A stretch of 15,738 nucleotides of DNA. Origin: SG8-41 sp036555615 (GTDB lineage: Bacteria > Pseudomonadota > Gammaproteobacteria > Burkholderiales > SG8-41). Shown piece after piece: positions 14,009-15,738 of the stretch. The notes beneath the pieces are model-generated. The model saw nothing but the letters and a program-made list of their open reading frames with translations. It made no database searches and was not told the origin of the DNA. Where the stretch lies: the NCBI GenBank assembly GCA_036555615.1, contig DATBKZ010000027.1, positions 1-15,738 of the forward strand, given 5' to 3'. Position 1 is the first letter of the stretch. Every line of letters starts with the position of its first letter. The position numbers were made by a program, and so were the translations under genes.

Positions 14009-15448
14009 ATGGCATCGTTGAGCCGTGAGCTCGCGCAGTGGGTCGCCGCGCTGCGCTACGAGGATCTCCCGCCTGCCGTCGTCGATCGCGCCAAGGGCGT
14101 CACGCTGCACTGCCTCGCATCCGTGCTCATCGGCTCGCAAACGGCGGCCGGACGGCAGGCCGTGAAGCTCATCGCGGATGAGGAGAGCGGCGTCAAGCGA
14201 GGCGCGACCATCATGGTCGATGGCAGGAGGGTGACGAAAGGCGGGGCGGCGTTCGCGAATTCCGAGATGGGCTTCGCGGGCGGCAAGTGGGACACCTTTC
14301 GCATGCTCACGCATCCGGGCACCAGCATCGTTCCGAGCGCGCTGGCAGCGGCGGAAGTTTCCGGTGCCTCGGGCAAGGACTTCATCACGGGCGTGGTGGC
14401 GGGCTATGAAGTCTCGGAGCGCATGAGTGCGGACTTCATCGCGACGTTGATGGCGCGCGGCTTCCATCCCGGACCTGTCTTCGGCATCTTCGGCGCGGCC
14501 ATCGTGGCGGCGAAGATCCTGGGCCTCGACGCGGAGCAGCTGAACAGCACGATCGCGCTCTGCACGAGCCTCGCGGGCGGCAACCCGGAAGCGGCGCGCA
14601 GCGGCGGCAAGGCCCTGCGCGAGGGCGCCGCGGTGCGCAACGCCATGCTCGCGGTGGCGCTCGCCCAGGCCGGCCATGCCGGCGGCGAAACGGTGCTCGA
14701 AGGCGAGGCCGGTTTCTACCACGCGTTCGCCGGCAGCAATACGGGGCGGCTCACCTACCACTTCGAAGGCCTGACGAAGACGAGCATCCCGAAGATCGCG
14801 GAGAACCTCGGGAAGGACTGGATCTTTCTCGAAACGCTCTACCGCATCTACTCCATTTCGGGCTACAACATTGCGCACATCGACGTCACCGCGGCGCTCT
14901 GCAAGGAGCACGACATCAGGCACCAGGACGTCGAGCGCGTCGAGGCGGTGGTGAACTGGCTCGAAACGCAGTATCCGAGTCCGGCTTACCCGGTCCGGCG
15001 CGAGGACGCACGACCGCCGAAGCCGGGCATGACGCCCTACTTCACGGCCTACGCTGTCGTGAACCGCGGCTTCCCGGTTACGCAGGCCTGGAGCATGAGC
15101 AGCGGTCCGCCCGCCGTATCCGACGTCGCGCCGGAGGTTCTCGCCCTCATGCAGCGGACGACGCTCATCCCGTCGCACACGATGACGCTGTTCGGACCGC
15201 GCATCACGATCTACATGAAGGACGGCAAGGTCCACACCAAGCAGGGGACCGGCCGCGAGTTCATCTGGGATTTCGAGGAAGAGGGGCGGCGCATACGCGG
15301 CGTTATCCCGATGCTCCCGATCCCGGCCGCGCAGTTCGAGGAAATGATCGCGACCTGCCGCGATCTCGACCGCGAGCCGCGCGCGGACAAGCTCGTCACG
15401 CTGACGCTGGCGAAGAAATCAAGCGTCCCAGATAGGGCCCGAAGCTAA
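14009..15448 (+). CDS. MmgE/PrpD-family protein
   Basis: 479 aa, the usual length. The family includes 2-methylcitrate dehydratase, cis-aconitate decarboxylase and iminodisuccinate epimerase. The helical N-terminal domain contains the conserved HPGTSIVPSALAAAE and GYEV.ER blocks. GFHPGPVFGIFGAAIVAAKILGLD is the family hallmark. The C-terminal lid begins around EGLTKTSIPKIAENLG. The canonical K-x-Y-P...H.xxD block is altered: the sequence reads LYRIYSISGYNIAHID (Arg279, His290, Asp292), with Arg for Lys and no Pro-Cys. This places it in a divergent branch with an uncertain reaction. The ATG follows the ThDP-enzyme stop by 6 nt, with GGGG just before it. It is probably co-transcribed and may act on the product or substrate of the ThDP enzyme (inference). 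Confidence 0.9.
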   Translation: MASLSRELAQWVAALRYEDLPPAVVDRAKGVTLHCLASVLIGSQTAAGRQAVKLIADEESGVKRGATIMVDGRRVTKGGAAFANSEMGFAGGKWDTFRMLTHPGTSIVPSALAAAEVSGASGKDFITGVVAGYEVSERMSADFIATLMARGFHPGPVFGIFGAAIVAAKILGLDAEQLNSTIALCTSLAGGNPEAARSGGKALREGAAVRNAMLAVALAQAGHAGGETVLEGEAGFYHAFAGSNTGRLTYHFEGLTKTSIPKIAENLGKDWIFLETLYRIYSISGYNIAHIDVTAALCKEHDIRHQDVERVEAVVNWLETQYPSPAYPVRREDARPPKPGMTPYFTAYAVVNRGFPVTQAWSMSSGPPAVSDVAPEVLALMQRTTLIPSHTMTLFGPRITIYMKDGKVHTKQGTGREFIWDFEEEGRRIRGVIPMLPIPAAQFEEMIATCRDLDREPRADKLVTLTLAKKSSVPDRARS

Positions 15449-15478
15449 CCCATTCGCCATTACGGAGAACATGCGGCC

Positions 15479-15738
15479 ATGATCACCGACAGCGCAGCAC
15501 ACCGCATCACCGACATCGAGACCCTGGGCAAGCTCTACGGCGTGGCGGCCGGGGCGGCCGTGAACAAGGAGGTCAACTACCTCCACCCGTACTACCAGAA
15601 GCTGATCGCGGTCTCGCCCTTCTTCGTGCTCGCCACCGGCGGCCCGGACGGCATGGACGCCTCGCCGCGCGGCGACGCGCCCGGCTTCGTCGTGGTCGAG
15701 GACGAGAAGACGTTGCTGATCCCCGACCGGCGCGGCAA
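15479..15738 (+). CDS. PPOX-type FMN-dependent flavoprotein (3' partial)
   Basis: First 86 codons, cut by the right edge. After an N-terminal helix (ITDIETLGKLYG) comes the split-barrel start: LHPYYQKLIAVSPFFVLATGGPDGMDASPRGDAPGFVVVEDEKTLLIPDRRG. The SPRGD and IPDRRGN blocks are typical of the pyridoxamine-5'-phosphate-oxidase-like family, MSMEG_1061 or DR2398 type (FMN or F420 binding, redox role, substrate usually unknown). GGAG at 15464-15467 lies 11 nt upstream of this ATG and only 3 nt from an alternative ATG at 15471, which opens a three-codon frame and stops (see findings). It lies 30 nt after the MmgE/PrpD gene, same strand, and may belong to the same operon. Confidence 0.85.
   Translation, partial: MITDSAAHRITDIETLGKLYGVAAGAAVNKEVNYLHPYYQKLIAVSPFFVLATGGPDGMDASPRGDAPGFVVVEDEKTLLIPDRRG

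Noticed and set aside
1..15738. tRNA/rRNA genes, IS elements and CRISPR arrays
   Set aside because: No cloverleaf, transposase, terminal inverted-repeat pair or regularly spaced repeat was seen by eye; a covariance-model search would be needed to exclude small RNAs.

Overview
The window is GC-rich, densely packed bacterial chromosomal DNA. No gap between genes exceeds about 120 bases, so there is no long unexplained non-coding stretch. A Bug/TctC-type periplasmic binding protein, a CaiB/BaiF CoA-transferase, an MmgE/PrpD protein, an amidohydrolase-2 and an Asp/Glu-racemase-like protein occur together. That mix is typical of a metabolically versatile Proteobacterium, most likely a Betaproteobacterium (Burkholderiales-like). 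This taxonomic call is inference. No rRNA, tRNA, IS element, phage gene or CRISPR array was seen.

Layout. (1) 2-868, +: 3' part of a HAD-family phosphatase, cut by the left edge. (2) 923-2332, -: a class III CoA-transferase with an unusual domain order, diverging from (3). (3) 2391-6696, +: a four-gene operon with gaps of 8-19 nt, encoding an amidohydrolase-2, an Asp/Glu-racemase-like protein, a Bug solute-binding protein and a gamma-glutamyltransferase-family enzyme. It reads as an uptake-and-breakdown cassette for an unknown small carboxylate or amide. (4) 6738-6965, -: a small one-helix membrane protein.

(5) 7110-9843: a compact regulatory and redox cassette. An HxlR regulator and, downstream of it, an SRPBCC protein lie on the minus strand. 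A berberine-bridge-type FAD oxidoreductase diverges on the plus strand. The 105-nt divergent region holds a strong inverted repeat (9-bp perfect arms, 11 of 12 when extended) that looks like the HxlR operator. Two similar C-rich/G-rich palindromes lie at the two outer ends of the cassette. (6) 9898-10155, -: a small membrane protein. It is divergent from 10187-11137, +, an aldo/keto reductase with an intact catalytic tetrad. (7) 11168-11536, -: an NTF2-like/DUF4440 protein.

(8) 11631 to the right edge, +: a second operon. It starts with two tandem, about half-identical Lin0512-family proteins of unknown function, followed by a thiamine-diphosphate enzyme, an MmgE/PrpD protein and a partial PPOX-type flavoprotein. 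This operon is the best candidate for undescribed biology. It pairs a duplicated orphan family with a ThDP C-C lyase or ligase and a dehydratase/epimerase/decarboxylase-fold enzyme. In the first Lin0512 copy the signature His is replaced by Arg, which suggests subunit specialisation.
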